Below are positions 1 through 12,229 of a DNA stretch of 64,000 nucleotides, piece by piece. The position numbers and the translations under genes were made by a program. This DNA comes from Amorphophallus konjac (lineage: Eukaryota > Streptophyta > Magnoliopsida > Alismatales > Araceae), in contig JAHNEJ010003547.1 of assembly GCA_022559845.1 (NCBI GenBank), positions 62,001-126,000 of the forward strand, read 5' to 3'. Below the pieces are notes generated by a model that saw only the letters and a program-made list of their open reading frames with translations, did not search any database and had not been told where the DNA came from. Every line of letters starts with the position of its first letter. The first letter of the stretch is position 1.

Positions 1-1031
1 TGATGAACTTAAGTGCTATCTTTTAATTGGAGTTATTTGTGATTAAGCACTTATGATCATGTCTTGCTTTGAATTGAGGATTATTTCTGATCACTTCATG
101 CTTTGAGAGGCCTAATGAATTTTCAAGTGCAGAGGAGTGCAGGTTTCGAGGCGCTTGGATCACTCATGGGAGCATCATCATCCCATTCTTGTATTTCTTT
201 CCTGTAAGCATTGTTACTATATGGTATCTACGCTATTATAGCATATCAAGGACCTTGTGGTTCTGATGAACCTGGAATTTGAGTTCCCCTTCATCAAAAA
301 CAGTGATAGTTCCAGGAGAATCTTGATCACACGGATAGGCCGTTGAGTCATTCAAGGTTGGGACGATGGTTCCACTTTCTGAGTTGATGCGCGGACAAAC
401 GGGCTTCGGCTTAGTGTCAGCTCAGAGATCTGGATTCTTGACCAAATCTAGATGGCTTAGCAATATTATCCTTGATTATTTTCTATTTTTAGTTTGTTTT
501 ATCTTTTTCTTTTAGCCCAGCATGCATCATGTAGGACTTTGAGCTTCGTGCTGAAAATCTTCATATTATGGCAATAATGAAGGTCACTCGCTCTGATTGA
601 GTTGACATGAGATATTCCACTCCAAATTGAGTACTTTATTCTCTCTGAAGCCGCTCAGGCTAGTTCTTCGAAAAATGTCCCTTTGCTGGGTCTTCATCTC
701 AATTCCCTTTATTTTTCTGCAAATCCACCTTGGTTGTAGCACGTCCACGTTGGCTGGTAAAAGCTCTCCAATGGTGCCTCCCTGTCGTGCCCACGCGCAC
801 ATTTTATTGTTTTAGTTTAGTCTCCTTCATCCAGCAAATCGATGTTTCCTTGGAATCACCTAGAGTTGTTTCACTCAGAATCTCGGAAAGATTTCTAATG
901 CTTCGTATCTGAGGCGTGTCACATCACACCTTGGCATCTACTTATCAGTTCGTTCCACTTCATTCCACTTTATTACACTTTCGCTTCATTCGTCTCACTC
1001 CCTTGCAAAGCAGACGCCAAGGCGGGACAGC
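1..1031 (+). other. 3' noncoding end of a Tat-type element (H)
   Basis: No gene is visible here. The stretch is the inverted counterpart of about 29,935-30,900, for example the 'agcatatcaaggaccttgtg' segment near 241 and the 'agcccagcatgcatcatgta' segment near 514. In both places it lies directly before an LTR starting TGTAGACACGCC. I read it as the spacer between pol and the 3' LTR of a + strand Tat-lineage gypsy element whose coding part is left of the window. The last bases before the LTR (GGCGGGACAGC) are purine-rich and probably serve as the polypurine tract. Confidence 0.6.
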
Positions 1032-2270
1032 TGTAGACACGCCAAAATTGATACTATGTTGATCAAAACTCATGTCACTATGTTAACGCCCCAAAGTGAA
1101 CTTCAATATTTCTATAATATAAAGTTTTTCTATTTTTGTGTGGGTTTTTATGATGTTTCTTGCATTTTTGTAATTAACGACTTGAAGAGGGGCGTGATTT
1201 AAATAGCGACCTAATCTGGGGCGTGTTCTCAAGAAAGGACGGCTGGTGTTAAGGGCGTCAATTTCTGGTATTTTACGAGTCCCACCACGATTGAAAAATC
1301 AAGAATTAACGTCCTTCCTTAGGGCGTGTTTTCAATTAACGCCTTTTCTTCAGGCGTCGTCTCACAATTTTCAGAAAAAGAAAGTTTTTATTACTAAAAT
1401 TGAATCCAGGAGTTGACGCCTTTGTCCCAGTCGTGTTTTGAATTAACGCCTTAGGGCAGGTCGTCAATTTTAATTGACGCCCTTCTGAGGGTCGTCTCTC
1501 ACCCTTCCGTGTCCGGTTTGAACACACCTTTCCTGGAGAGTTCCCTGCCTTGGTTAATCACTTGCTCGATTGGGGAACTAGAGTCCTTGCCGTTAATGAT
1601 CATTGCTTGTTCTTATCCCATTAGAATACGGTTTTGAACCCTATAAAAGGATGCCCTGGTTGATCTCGCGTGAGGTTAAACGGGTGCTGGCGATTGAGGT
1701 AACGGGCTGGTGATTGAGGTTCTTCCTCCTGTGCGATCTCTTTGAAGGCTCTCTGCTTCCTCTGCTGCCGCAACTGAAACATCAAGTGTTTTCCCCCTTT
1801 ACTGTTTACAGGAACAGCAGGGGCCTACTTTCTCGTGTTTGTCTATTCCTATCATCTCATCATCAATCACTATATTCATCCTTTGCGTTAGTTTTTCTCT
1901 GCATCATATCTCTTTCCCTTTCCCTAATTCTCTAGGGGTTTTTAAAAAAAATCAACAAAAGGTGCACACTTTATGCTCCTCTTTCATCATCATATTATTT
2001 CCTTGGATTGATACTACACACACGTTTGGCTGATCCCCTCTTCTTTTGATTGTTTGTTCTTTGATTAAGGGTAATCAAGAGGAAAACCCCCTTCATCGGC
2101 CGGCCGATAGAAGGAGGAGGAAGGAATCTACATCCATCCCGCATCCTTATTTTCACCAGGTATTCGCGATCAATTTCCTTTATTTTTGAGGTAACCCCTC
2201 TGGCGATCACACTCCTTATTAGCACCACGTGCTCCTTTACTCCTTTTCATTATTCTCCTTCTTATATAAA
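1032..2270 (+). repeat. 3' LTR of Tat-type element H
   Basis: The LTR begins TGTAGACACGCC at 1,032 and is homologous in inverse orientation to 28,640-29,934. Landmarks shared by both copies are a TATA box, a CGGCCGGCCGAT block (about 2,096) and the 'gcgatca' and 'gtaacccct' stretches after it. Positions 1,180-1,500 hold several short hairpins built on GACGCC/GGCGTC, such as 1,476-1,496. The right boundary is approximate: similarity to the other copy fades around 2,250-2,290. The second LTR of this element is not in the window. Confidence 0.6.
1642..1649 (+). promoter_or_regulatory. TATA box of LTR H
   Basis: TATAAAAG lies in the expected U3 position, about 610 bases after the LTR start, on the + strand. 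The homologous LTR of D has TATAAATA at the matching place. Confidence 0.55.
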
Positions 2271-2289
2271 TATTTTTATCTTAAAAGTG

Positions 2290-3533
2290 GATTTTCCATA
2301 ATCTACACTTGCTGGACTACACTTCGTTGAAGGTCAAGATATTCAAGCTCAGATATGAATCTCTAACGCTTGTATCTCGATTGTCCAATGAAAAAGATGG
2401 CACATCAGCTCCTTGATTTGAGATAGATGTTGATCACACACTTTGATCTTGGACCTAAGGGGTTGAAATAAATGGAAGAAGAGGTTGAAGGATCCCCACG
2501 TTCTTCTTTCTCCTCCTTCTCCAACACAGATAAAACAAGAAAACCCTTGGATGAAATCTCCCAAATTCGCAACAATACATTATATACCCATGAGAGGGGC
2601 TAAAAGACATGGATGCCCCTTCTAGAATAGTCTAAGAACCATCCCATAAGTTTAGGAACGAAGTGGGGTCAGTTTGGTTACATATTCATAGGGCAAAAAC
2701 AGATAAGAAATGGGTTTTCAAAAAGGCGCCGGAGGGAGTCGACTCTTGGCTCATTCCAGACTAAGACAGAACTTGTAGGGATGAGAGTCAACTCCCAGAG
2801 TCGACTCTCTCCTATGTCTACTTAAAGAATAGAACAATGTTTTGAGAGAGTCGACTCTAGGAGTCGAGACTCTCTCTGTCTGTTCAGCAGACAGTAGAGA
2901 GACAAGGGATAGTCGACTCTCTCATGTAGGATCCTGAAAAATAGAGCAAGATCACCCAATGACCAATTGTTTAACGAGAATAGATGAACCCATTGCCCCT
3001 TGATTCTTGAGTAGTCAAATTACTAATTTTAACCTGCAAAAGCACAAAATACCAAATTAGTATAAGCATCAAAATAAAATACTTTAACCTTATCGAACAT
3101 GATTCTTATTTTTAAAATAACCACTCTTTTCAATCTCCACAATCATAAATCAATCCACACTTCATAGAAAGAGAACGAAGAAGTTCAAGCACATGAAAAA
3201 ACATTAAAACAGAAGACCAAGTCGACTTCCCAAAAGAGGCAAGTTGACTTGCATCAAGCGCCCAGAAGCAAATAGTGAAGCAGGCCACCACAAAGTAAAC
3301 TTGGACCTCTCTCCAAGTCGACTTGGTCTCCCAGACAGAACCTAGGAAACCACAGGCTTCTACTCAGGTCGACTTGGTCAGCATACCAAGTCGACTTGGA
3401 CTATTCCCAGAAACCATTTATTCATCAGTCCAAAACAAAAAGCACTCCAATGATAAATGCACAAAAAAGCCTTTTGCAATCATCAAAATCACACTAAAAT
3501 AACATTTTGTAATCATCAAAATCACACTCAACA
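2290..3533 (-). repeat. 3' LTR of copia element A
   Basis: On the - strand the LTR starts TGTTGAGTGTG at 3,533, immediately after a polypurine tract. A - strand TATATA lies at about 2,580-2,586. The LTR is crowded with palindromes centred on GTCGAC: the AGAGTCGACTCT type at 2,735-2,930 and the CCAAGTCGACTTGG type at 3,313-3,326 and 3,386-3,399. The left boundary is uncertain (about 2,270-2,320), because the partner LTR is outside the window and the LTR of H abuts it. Confidence 0.55.
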
Positions 3534-3547
3534 ATCTCCCCCATTTT
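3534..3547 (-). other. Polypurine tract of copia A
   Basis: The - strand reads AAAATGGGGGAGAT directly before TGTTGAG, the standard copia arrangement of plus-strand primer then 3' LTR. It fixes the right boundary of the LTR and the - orientation of element A. Confidence 0.7.
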
Positions 3548-5025
3548 GATGATGACAAAATGTTGTGATACTCATATTGCTTTCTCCCAATTTGGCATAA
3601 TCAAAAAATGGGAAAAACTGAAGAGAGAGATATGCATAGTATTAGTTCTCTTCCCATGACAGTAGCAAAGGCATATGACACAAAACCACTACTTCTCCCC
3701 CTTTTATCATTGACAAAAATAGACCTTGAGGGGGGTTGAATGCAAATCGTGAGAAGCATACAAGCAAGTGGTCAAGCAAGCATGCAGGCACATGAACATT
3801 TAGGCACAGCATAGTATAAGTTTATAATCATGCCTCTTCAAGGTAAGCGGATATGAAATTGCAATCGATTGAGAATCACGATGCAAACATGAATCATAAC
3901 TAATAGAGTGGTGCATGCAAAAAGACAGGTACTGCATAAACCATGATTTAAGATGAATTCGTAGAGTACATTCATGACAATCAGTCCCAGAAGTGAATAA
4001 GTGAATGAATGAATAATGAACTTAAAAAATATATGGATATTTAGATGTTCTAAAGAACACTAGAAGAATACTATTCCTCTCTACACTTCCATGTAAGTTT
4101 CTCAACTTTTGGTAGCTTCACATAGCCCCTTTTTAAACATTAATGCGGACTTCACCATTTAACGCAAGTTTTCCCATTTGTTTCAGTGGAGATTCTCGGT
4201 TACTAGGATCTGTCGCTTGTGTTATTTTTATTGTGGAAGCATACTTCACCTTTTGACACTAGTTTCCCCGTTTGTTTTCAGCAGAGATTCCCGGTTACTC
4301 AGTTCCGTGTTCCACTTATTTAGATTTTTGATTAGGGAGCAAGGAACTTTTTCCTCACGATTATTCTCAATGGTGATGTAGAGACTTAGGTATCTTGAAA
4401 GTGTTGAGCAGAATATCCAAAATCCTTATTGATTAAAGTCATTAATTCTTATTATGTGCAATGTGTGGGGTAATTGTAATGAATGTAACGGATGAATTTG
4501 TTTATGCATGGCAACGTCTCCCCCTTGAATGTATGCACCCTTGAAAATGAGTTCTCTCCCTTAGTGTATGTCATGTAACAATCATGATCAAAATCATTAT
4601 TTTTTATTTATCAAGGAATACAAGGCCTTAGAACAGTTCAAGAAAATGTCTATGTAGGCTATGTACAAGCAAGCATTCAAGGATGTAACAAGATATTCAT
4701 GCAAGGTAATTTCTAGTACAAGGAGGAGAACTTAGATCCGAAGATCACCTCACGCGCAGTGAAAGTTTCCAACTGGACATAATCCAACCTTCCACAAACA
4801 CCATTTGATATACCAAACAATCATGACATTTAGGCATTCAATTGTGGAGAGTATGTACATATATTTACAGACGGATGTGGATGAGGGATGATATAAGTGA
4901 AATTTGAAATCTGTTCACAGTTATATGCATATGCATGTATATGAGAGTGTAAATGCAATAATGGATGTCTATATGCAATGGAATGTATGTATGAAAATTT
5001 GAAATCATTCAAAGCATATGAAGCC
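3548..5025 (-). other. Copia A spacer between pol and 3' LTR
   Basis: This is about 1.5 kb of AT-rich sequence without a convincing reading frame. The small open frames here have no recognisable domain. Some SIRE/Maximus-type copia elements carry an envelope-like frame at this place. I see no such frame. Confidence 0.45.
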
Positions 5026-6381
5026 TTATGTATGTGCATGTGCAAAAGATATGTGTAATTGAATGGAATGAAATCTGCAACTATCGAACCTACAAATGCC
5101 AAGTTCTCTTCTTATGAAGGAAAATGGTTCTGAATTCAAAGGTTTAGTGAAGATATCAGCCAATTGATTTTTAGTATCTACAAATGTCAATTCAAAATCA
5201 CCTTTATTAATATGATCCCTTATGAAATGATGTCTTATTTCTATATGTTTTGTTATTGAGTGTTGAACAGGATTTTTAGATAGATTTATTGCAGAGGTGT
5301 TGTCACATAAGATTGGAGTATTTTTTAATGAAATGACAAAATCAATTATTTGTTGTTGGATCCAAAGTACCTGGGCCATACAATTGCCTGCAACCACATA
5401 TTCAACTTCAGCAGTTGATAGAGCCACACAATGTTGTTTCTTGGAGGCCCATGAAACCATGTAGCCCCCTAGAAACTGACAATGCTCACTTGTACTCTTC
5501 CGATCCACTTTACAACCAGCATAATCAGAGTCAGTATAAGCAACAAGATCAAATGAACCATACTTAGGAAACCACAAACCAAGATTAGTAGTACCACTCA
5601 AATATCTAAAAATTCTTTTTAAGGCTGACATGTGAGATTCTTTTTAACATGCTTGAAATCTGGCACAAAGACAAACACTAAATTGTATGTCAGGCCTACT
5701 TACAGTTAGATACAATAAGGACCCAATCATTCTCCTAAAAAGCTTTTGATCGACATTCTTACCTTTTTCATCTTTATCCAATTTCAATGAGGTGGACATT
5801 GGAGTGGGGTGTGGTTTGGCACTTCCAAACTAAAATTTCTTGAGGATCTCTTGAGTGTACTTCTTCTGGTTGATGAAGATGCCATCTTCTAATTGCTTGA
5901 TCTGCAGACCCAAGAAGAAGTTCAGCTCTCCCATCAGGCTCATCTCGAACTCCCCCTACATTAGATTTGCAAAATCTTCATTTACTTGATTATTTGTGGC
6001 TCCAAAAATGATATCGTCTACATAAACTTGAACAATGACCATGTGTTCATCTAAAGTTTTTGTAAATAAAGTTTGATCAATGTTACTTCTTTTGAAGCCA
6101 TTTCCAATTAAAAATAAACTTTACTTTTCATAGCATGCTCTGGGGGCTTCTTTCAAACCATATAGTGCTTTATTGAGTTTGTACACGTGGTCCGTAAATT
6201 TGTTGTCTTCAAAGACCGGCGATTGCTCCACGTACACATCCTCTTTTATTACTACATTTAAGAAAGCACTCTTTACGTCCATTTGATACAACTTTATATT
6301 TCTGAAACATGCAAAACCACACCTTATTCCTTTGGAATTGGTGTAGCTCTTCTTGCATGGCCAGAACCCAAGAATTATCAC
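5026..6381 (-). pseudogene. Copia A reverse transcriptase and RNase H (broken)
   Basis: This is the C-terminal part of a Ty1/copia polyprotein, which copies element RNA into DNA. The RT active-site motif YVDD is at 6,013-6,024, followed by FGATNN and GELNFFLGLQIKQ. RNase H fills 5,026-5,631 with YTDSDYAGC, STAEVEY, HIEIRHHFIRD and the copia end motif LADIFTKPL. Wording around the active site resembles SIRE/Maximus-type elements, but the clade call is tentative. Several in-frame stops interrupt the frame (for example before SLFLIGNGF near 6,121, before GEFEMS near 5,956, and before KESHMSALKR near 5,645), so no intact product is possible. Confidence 0.85.
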
Positions 6382-7569
6382 TTAAAGCTTCATCTACAAA
6401 TTTAGGCTCAATATGAGAAAGTAAATCTAAATTATTGAGTTGTTCAACTTCCGTTATTGAGGCCCTTGTCTTTACACCTTCATCCACGCTCCCAATGATG
6501 TTCTCTTGAGGATGATCTTTGAGAAAGATCCATTGGCGTGGAAACTCCTGCTGTGTCATTTGTTGTGCTTGTTCATTGTGATTCTCTTGTTCTTGATTTT
6601 CTCGTGTCTCACCATGTCCGCTTGTTTTCGCTCTATCCTTTTCTTCCTCACCTATAATAAGAAAGTGTTCTTTGTCATTAGACTTCCTTGGAGTAAATTC
6701 ATCCACAACTACATGAAGGCTTTCCTCTACCATAAGAGTTCTCATATTATATACACGGTAAGCCCTAGAAGTTAACGAGTATCCAAGAAAGATTCCGTTG
6801 TCACTTTTTGCATCAAATTTTTTAAGATTATATTTTTCATTATTTAAGATATAACAAATCGAACCAAAAGGCTTGAAATGAGAAATATTTGGCTTCTTAC
6901 CTTTATAAAGCTCGTAGGGAGTTTTCTTTAAAATAGGTCTTATCATGGCACAGTTAGTGATGTAGCAGGCCGTGTTGACTGTCTCAGCCCAAAAATACCT
7001 TGGTAAGCCATTTTTTGACAACATTATCCTTGCCATCTCCACAAGCGTTCGATTCTTCCTGTCAACAACGTCATTCTACTGTGGGGTCCATGGTGCTAAA
7101 AAATTATGAACAAATCCCCGTTTCCTGCAAAACTCATCAAATTCATGCTTATCAAACTCTTTACCATGATCACTTGAAATTTTCAGAATAAAGTAACCAT
7201 TTTCATTTCGAACTCTTTGACAGAAATCAACAAACTCCTAAAAAGCATCACTTTTGTTAGCCAAAAATAATACCCATGCAAAATGAGAGTAATCATCAAC
7301 GTACAATAACAAATCCATACAATTTCCCTCCAAGACTGTGGGTCCAAATAAATCCGAATGCAGCAACTGTAAAGGTTTGTTAGTTGAAACAATATTTTTG
7401 CACTGAAATGAAACCCTAGTTTATTTTCCTTTATTACATGCTTCATAGATTTTTGTTATTCCAAAATTCAGTTTTGGTAGACCTCTGACCAAATCTTTTC
7501 TTGACAACTTTGAAAGAACATTAAAACTAGCATGCCCTAAACGACGATGCCACAATCATGCATCATCAC
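6382..7569 (-). pseudogene. Copia A integrase and GAG-pre-integrase (broken)
   Basis: The integrase joins copia cDNA to the host chromosome. Seen on the - strand in order: the zinc-binding GAG-pre-integrase motif LWHRRLGHASFNVLSKLSR (about 7,495-7,550), LLHSDLFGPT, YVDDYSHFAWV, SSDHGKEFDKHEF, the VDRKNRTLVEMARIML segment where a catalytic Glu is usual, and the downstream FGSICYILN and FLGYSLTSRAYRV stretches. There are stops near 7,420, 7,240 and 7,078. The frame is cut at 7,569 by element B and continues at 27,286. Removing B and one copy of ATCAC reconnects the two sides. Confidence 0.85.
7565..7569. repeat. Target-site duplication of element B
   Basis: ATCAC stands immediately left of the B LTR here and immediately right of B at 27,281-27,285. 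The 5-bp direct repeat inside the copia frame shows B as a single insertion into A. Confidence 0.85.
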
Positions 7570-10500
7570 TATCCCGCCCCGAGTGCGGAAGGAACCCGGT
7601 ACATGTGACGAGTTTATATCGATCATGTCAATCAGAGCGTAAGGAAATTCGACACATAAGACAGAGTGAGCTAAGCAAGATAATACCAAATCCAATTTTA
7701 TTCATTATTACCATCGAATAACTCCATTACAAAATCCTTCAAAGGAAAAGAGTACTAAATGTTATTCTAGACTCAATAAAAAGGAAAATTGCAATAATCG
7801 ACTCAAGAAAATAGGAAAAGACATGACTAAATAATAGCTTCAACGATCAGACGGCTCTACACTCTTCACTTGGGTCCATCCCCATCCGAATAATCTTCGT
7901 CATCGGAATTACCTGAAAAATAGGGGAAACACTGGGGTGAGCGAACGCTCAGTAGGAATTATGTCTCAAGAACAAGTTTGCTTTAAGTAAATTATAAGTT
8001 ACATGGAATGCAAGTATCGCTAATCATGAAAGGTCATGAGATAATGTCAAGAGTGAACATATAAAGAGATATCAAGTACGAACTAGTTTTTTTTCAAGAG
8101 GAATCATGTAAGTATCAAGAAATATCAAGCATGTAATATCAAGTCAAGTTGTGAGAATTAGCTATTTTATCCATTCAAGTACTTTGCCCAATCCGGGTCA
8201 CGCAAGTCGTGTCATGTAATATGAAGCACGTAATAGTGAAAGAGTGTGGAATGTCATCGATTAATCAAGCTAGTCATGCACTCCGGTGCAATGCCACACC
8301 ATGGTCAATATAGCTCCCATGGGCACAAGTACTTTCAGGCGCTCCTCCTACGACCAGACTGGGCCCCATAATTGCCAGGCATTGAGTCATGTAAAATATC
8401 TAGACATCCACTATAGTTATAGCCAATAGAATTCCAAAGGATTCAGTCATTGTAGGAACTTTAAGGTAGATTCACGGAATAAGGATCTCAAGGATAGAAA
8501 AGAGGACATAGCGATAAATCACGTATGAGAACCAAGACATGCATGAAACTGGGAAATTGGCACTCAGACCGCCATCAATTACTGAAAGAACATCCACTGT
8601 ATGGTCGCTAATTCTGTGAAGAGTGACAGGCACGAAGAAAATGGCACCCGTTTACACAGTCGCTCATTTATTTGGCGTCCATTGTCTTATCGCACATTCC
8701 AGATAGAGATAGAACTTTCACAGAACACAATAAACAACACTCTATGCTGGCTAGGGTGTCATGTTTCTTTAGAGTGACATGATTGAAAGAGGTTCCAAAG
8801 TTTTTAGCGTACAACCAGCTCGGCTATCTTGAGGGAATCTAAGGCTAGAGGAGTCTTATAGAGGTCTTAATGAAGAAAGTACTAGTACGAAGGAAGGAAT
8901 ATCCCGCGAAGGGTCCAATCATCACCAAGAGTTGGGGTGTAAGCATGAAACAACGTGAAATACGGACTCTATCTTCGGATGTGAGATAAAAGCGCCAAAA
9001 GACTCGCGATATGGGTCGAAAACCTGATAAAACACTTGAGAGCAAGAATCTGCGTCCAGACAGACATGCGCTATATCAGGAATTAGCATCTACTATCAAG
9101 TCGCCAAATCATTATGTACCAAAAAATTAGAATAAATATTACAGGAATTTGCGTCTTCTTAAAGATGCGCTTAATCATTTATGAACAATTTCAATTTAAT
9201 AATGTAGTAAATCGACGACCATCCAGAAAGGTGCTACATCATAATATAGCATCCAAGTGATGGATGTTAATTCATATTTTCTGAGATATTTCAAATTTTA
9301 ACAAATTTACAAGAATATGTGACTCCATACAGTGACACCATATCAAGAATGAACGCTGCCCAAACAGACGCTATATCTTTTCCATATACATAACTAAAAG
9401 CATAAGTCAAGTACGTGGCTAGACACAAGGTACTATAGATTTAAATGGAAATAGTATGAACAATAGCATATTACTGTGTACAGGGAATTTTTGGAAACAG
9501 AAGACATGCACATGTAGGGAACAATATGGAGATCCTAAGAATATGCTCATAATACTTTTTACACATCAAGTTCCATAGTTATTCAATTTTAAACATGGGT
9601 TAACTATTAAATCATGTTACAAGAAATAGCAGCAGTCTAATAGTCGTAGATTAATGGGCGGCCAGCAGACAGTCGCTATTTCACTAATTTTCGCCCGCCT
9701 TCTCGGTCGTTCATTAATTGGCAGCCAGAGACCTGTCGCTTATTCAATAATTAGCGGCCACTATGGTGGTCGATGTTTTCTTATGTGACAGAAACATTAA
9801 TCTACGTAAAAACTCAAGATCAGATTCATGCATAATAGATACAGAGATGATAATATGATGTTTTATGCATGCAACACTAGTCTTCTACCATATTGGGCTT
9901 CGTTTCTTGAGAAGACCTACCTATTTGGCTTCGCTTATTCAACAATTAGCGGCCACTATGGTGGTCGATGTTTTCTTATGTGACATAAACATTAATCTAC
10001 ATAAAAACTCAAGATCAGATTCATGCATAATAGATATAGAGATGATAATATGATGTTTTATGCATGCAACACTAGTCTTCTACCATATTGGGCTTCGTTT
10101 CTTGAGAATACCTACCTATTTGGCTTCACGAACAAAGAAGATAGGAAGAGGAATAACAAGAGCAACTATAGTAGCAGCAGACACAACGGCAGCAACTATT
10201 GGAAGAATCGACGAAGAAGCACAGCCTTTCTCCTTCACTCAAGATAGCAGGAGGATGAAGATGATGCAATACCAGCAATGAACGTAGGAGAAGGTGGAAG
10301 AAGCAGAGGCTTCTTCACGTTGCAATAGCTGTAGGAGGGAGATGAGGACACACTAACAGCAGCAGAGAACAAGAAGATGAAGACGACGTCGACGCGGTAG
10401 GGAAGCAGAACGAGCAATAGCAATGGCTTTCTCATTCGTGAGGGGGTCTTATATATAGAGAGTTGGGGTTTAAGCTTCCTAATGGGAATTAACCTTCCCA

Positions 10501-10884
10501 CGTAGCAATCCTACTTGTTTAAAACTTCCCATGCAAATAATCCTTTCCAAAACCTCAACCGCCTCATGTTAATGCTGTGAAAATCCTAAATTCCCATGCA
10601 TCCATTCGAACGTGAGATAGGTTTGGGTTTATGGAACAACCCTTCTAATATATGTATATGCACATATATCCTCAAACCTTTTGACAACCGTAAGGCCCAT
10701 TTGGCCTTAGGCTAAACCCATACACATGAGACATATATATATATATATATCGGTTGGGATTTTAATGCTAAGCCCATTTATAGGTGTTGGGCTTTACTAG
10801 ACCTTTCATTCATGTTGGTCCTTTGTTTAATTTATTAATTTATTTAGAAAAATTATATTCCCTAATTTTACCCGGGGTGCTACA
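7570..10884 (-). repeat. 3' LTR of element B
   Basis: This 3,315-bp LTR aligns along its length with 15,477-17,663 plus 26,191-27,280. The left end reads TATCCCGCCCCGAG, against TGTCACGCCCCGAG in the partner, so the terminal bases have mutated. A - strand TATA box (TATATATAAG, about 10,449-10,458) lies in U3. Two features differ from the partner LTR: a 194-bp internal tandem duplication (9,740-10,127) and a much shorter AT run near 10,733-10,750. Hairpin modules such as GGCCAC...GTGGTC (about 9,755) are present. Confidence 0.85.
9740..10127. repeat. 194-bp tandem duplication inside B 3' LTR
   Basis: Two adjacent, nearly identical units (about 9,740-9,933 and 9,934-10,127) each run from 'cttattcaa' through the 'catgcaacactagtcttcta' segment to 'ctatttggcttc'. 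The partner LTR has only one unit (26,191 onward), so the duplication arose after insertion or during it. Confidence 0.8.
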
Positions 10885-10895
10885 CCCTCCCCCAC
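10885..10895 (-). other. Polypurine tract of element B
   Basis: The - strand reads GTGGGGGAGGG immediately before the 3' LTR start TGTAGCACC. This is the expected plus-strand primer site. Confidence 0.7.
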
Positions 10896-10939
10896 TTAAA
10901 AGAATTTGGTTCCCAAATTCAATTTCATATAGTCATGGA

Positions 10940-12229
10940 GGGTGCAGGGTACTTACAATTTTGAAATAAGTCAGGAAATCTTCTTTGCATAGATTCTTCT
11001 GTCTCCCATGTGGCTTATTACTCTAAACATTTGTCCCATTGTACTTTCATCATAGGGATTATCTTGTTCCTTAGCACATGAACCTCGCGATCAAGGTTTC
11101 TTAGTGGTTTCTATTCATAGGTGATGTCCTTTTGTATTACCAGGTTGTCATGATCTATGACGTGGAATGGATCATGAACATACTTGAGCATAGATAGATG
11201 GAACACATTGTGTGCTTCAGATAGTTGCGGTGGCAAGGCGATCCGATAAGCTACTTCGCCAACTCTCTCTGGCACTTCGAAGGGACCAATATATCTTGGT
11301 GTAAGTTTGCCCTTAACACCGAACCTTCACATACTTCATCCTGGGGAAACCATGAGAAAGACGTGATCTCCAACTTGGAACTCCAAGTCTCTTCTTCTAG
11401 TATCGGCATAAGTCTTTTGTCTCGACTGAGCCACCTTGAGCCTTTCTCTAATATGGTGCACTTTCTCAGTCGTATCCCTTACCATATCCAGACCTAGAAG
11501 TTGCTTTTCCCCAACTTCATCCCATCATATTGGTGAGCGACAACTCCTTCCGTATAATGCCTCGAAGGGTGCCATTTGAATGCTTGCCTGATAACTGTTA
11601 TTATAAGCAAATTCGAACAGGGGCAAGTGATCATGCCAACTTCAACTAAAATAAATAACATAGGCTCGTAGCATGTCTTCCATGACTTGATTTGTTCTCT
11701 CGGTATGACCATCCGTTTGAGGATGAAAGGTAGTACTGAAGTTTAGTTTTGTCCCCAAGGAGTGTTGTTAACCCTTCCAAAAGTGAGCAGTGAAGCGCAG
11801 GACTCAGTCAGACACGATTGAAATAGGAACTCCATGCAGTCTAACAACTTCTCTAACATATAAGGCCGATAGAACATCGACTGACCATTGGCTCTTTATA
11901 TGGAAGAAGTGTGCCGACTTGGTCAATCGATCTATGATAACCCATATTCCATCATATCCGCCTTTAGACTTAGACAAACTCATGATGAAGTCTATTCCAA
12001 TATCTTCCCACTTCCACTTGGGAATGTCTAGAGAATGTAACTTACCGGTGGGCTTTTGGTGTTCCGCCTTGACTTGTTGGTATTTGAGACAACGAGATAT
12101 AAAGTCTGCTACTTCCCTTTTCAAATTGGGCCACCAGAAGGTCCGTTTCAAGTCCTGGTACATTTTGGTAGCTCCAGGATGAATTGTGTAGCTTGATCGA
12201 TGTGCTTCCTCTAAGATCTTCTTCTTCAA
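10940..12229 (-). pseudogene. B integrase with chromodomain (broken)
   Basis: Gypsy integrase inserts the cDNA; the chromodomain tail of chromoviruses targets heterochromatin. The best frame, 11,804-12,229, carries the zinc-binding part (IHPGATKMYQDLKRTFWWP, with CLKY in place of the usual CLKC) and the start of the core (WEDIGIDFIMSLSKS, HGVPISIVSD). Fragments in shifted frames continue through a [20 protein letters not shown] segment, the SH3-like region ([29 protein letters not shown]) and a chromodomain-like end (VQWDKCLEQATWETEE-like) near 10,970-11,130. Stops and frameshifts make it non-functional. Confidence 0.75.

Noticed and set aside
4830..5102. 90-codon - strand frame after the copia RNase H
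   Set aside because: It is His/Tyr-rich from AT-rich repeats such as 'tatgcatatgcatgtat', overlaps the pol end, and has no domain. An envelope-like gene is not supported.
10235..10501. Open frames in the B LTR around the tandem duplication (9,865-10,501, and 26,185-26,710 in the partner)
   Set aside because: They are not conserved in frame between the LTRs, have no domain, and lie in LTR sequence.
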